Shown one piece after another: positions 6,104 to 6,493 of a stretch of 6,493 bases of DNA (the first letter of the stretch is position 1; each line of letters starts with the position of its first letter). The notes under the pieces are model-generated. The model worked only from the letters and a program-made list of their open reading frames with translations. It did no database searches and had not been told where the DNA came from. The stretch covers positions 1 through 6,493 of the forward strand of contig CAKSUT010000033.1 in NCBI GenBank assembly GCA_934502885.1, written 5' to 3'. The stretch comes from an uncultured Eubacteriales bacterium (GTDB lineage Bacteria > Bacillota > Clostridia > Oscillospirales > CAG-382). The position numbers were made by a program, and so were the translations under genes.

Positions 6104-6146
6104 CGACCCGACGCCATATATTCAAGCGTCGGGTCGTGATTTTTTT
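6104..6146 (+). terminator. Intrinsic terminator of the liv operon
   Basis: cgacccgacgc (6104-6114) and gcgtcgggtcg (6126-6136) form a perfect, GC-rich 11-bp stem with an 11-nt loop. Three bases later comes a run of seven T (6140-6146). This is the classic form of a strong rho-independent terminator on the + strand. It lies about 240 nt after the livF stop and is the best terminator in the window. Confidence 0.9.
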
Positions 6147-6169
6147 CGCATCAGGCTCTGTAGGACATG

Positions 6170-6202
6170 GAGAGAAATGCGAACTTGTTCGCATTTACTC
6201 TC
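6170..6202. other. Strong 14-bp hairpin with CTTG loop
   Basis: gagag (6170-6174) and aaatgcgaa (6175-6183) pair with ttcgcattt (6188-6196) and ctctc (6198-6202). The only defect is a bulged a at 6197, and the tetraloop is cttg. A smaller hairpin with the same loop (gcag cttg ctgc) follows at 6205-6216. Confidence 0.75.
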
Positions 6203-6247
6203 GTGCAGCTTGCTGCGCCTCGGACTACGAAGTGTGTCCGCACACCG

Positions 6248-6302
6248 TTCGCAAAATTTATTGCGTGCTCAGCACACTTCGCACACGATAAAATTTTGTG
6301 AA
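6248..6302. other. 55-nt inverted repeat with inner hairpin
   Basis: ttcgcaaaattt (6248-6259) pairs with aaattttgtgaa (6291-6302) over 12 positions with one g-t pair. The stem can extend a few pairs inwards with a bulge at 6290. The interior carries a second palindrome, gtgc tca gcac (6265-6275). No T-run follows. Confidence 0.6.
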
Positions 6303-6429
6303 GATAAGGTTCTTGGGTATGTGCGTGATTTGAAATACGCACTTTCTCCATGGCGTACCGTAGTGCGGCGGTTATCGTTTTCTCCCCGCAGAACCGCAAC
6401 AATCGGTAAGCACTACATAATTTAATGAA

Positions 6430-6489
6430 GAAAAACGCTTCAGCGTTTTTCGACATCAATTCTCCATTTTCCATTCTCAATTTTCAATT
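6430..6489. repeat. Right-hand copy of the 62-nt palindromic repeat
   Basis: The palindrome at 6430-6451 (gaaaaacgcttc/agcgtttttc) is followed by a 38-nt pyrimidine-rich spacer identical to 467-504. The copy differs from 446-504 by one inserted c in the loop. The upstream bases (aatgaag) also resemble those before the first left copy (attgaag). At 6490 a new gaaa begins, as a next unit would, so the array may continue past the window end. Confidence 0.85.
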
Positions 6490-6493
6490 GAAA

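Larger units (their letters stand above)
6147..6420. other. Gene-free, hairpin-dense region after the terminator
   Basis: I see no supportable gene; open frames on both strands lack ribosome binding sites and domain signatures. It holds several stems: 6170-6202, gcag/ctgc at 6205-6216, gtgtg/cacac at 6232-6245 (loop tccg), 6248-6302, and 6321-6342 (gtgcgt/acgcac with an inner att/aat and one bulged g). It could be the remains of repeat elements or one structured RNA; I cannot tell which. Confidence 0.5.

Noticed and set aside
6151..6480. A 109-codon open frame on the - strand running into the right-hand repeat
   Set aside because: Its first codons come from the 62-nt repeat and the rest crosses several hairpins; no ribosome binding site or domain.

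Overview
The window carries one complete, canonical five-gene ABC importer operon of the branched-chain amino acid (HAAT/Liv) type, all on the + strand: livK (substrate-binding lipoprotein, 954-2114), livH and livM (permeases, 2312-3178 and 3178-4350), livG and livF (ATPases, 4350-5123 and 5139-5867). The Gly/Asn/Ser-rich lipoprotein linker, strong purine-rich ribosome binding sites, a near-consensus sigma-A promoter and the style of the intergenic palindromes point to a Gram-positive Clostridia-type anaerobe of moderate GC, probably a gut Oscillospirales or relative. The taxonomic call is inference.

Layout. 1-530 is non-coding and repeat-rich: a 30-nt direct repeat pair, two decayed hairpins, and a tandem array of 62-nt units, each starting with the palindrome gaaaaacgctt/agcgtttttc. 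530-849 has no credible gene but holds hairpins and four copies of the word GTTTTCGGC. A promoter (TTGACA, 17 nt, TAAAAT) at 850-878 drives the operon, followed by a short leader with a hairpin. Two large hairpins separate livK from livH, where livK mRNA could be protected or partly uncoupled from the downstream genes. livH/livM overlap by 1 nt, livM/livG by 1 nt, and livG/livF are 15 nt apart, so they are translationally linked.

After livF comes a 3' region of stacked hairpins, including two tandem hairpins that differ by compensatory changes, ending in a strong intrinsic terminator at 6104-6146. 6150-6420 has no credible gene but is dense in hairpins. At 6430 the same repeat family seen at 384-529 reappears and runs towards the window end, so the operon is bracketed by copies of one repeat.

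How it works: the lipid-anchored LivK captures the amino acid outside the membrane and delivers it to the LivH-LivM channel. LivG and LivF hydrolyse ATP to drive uptake.

I found no evidence of a novel multi-gene system. The observations worth a second look are in the non-coding structure and in an unusual charged C-terminal tail on LivM.
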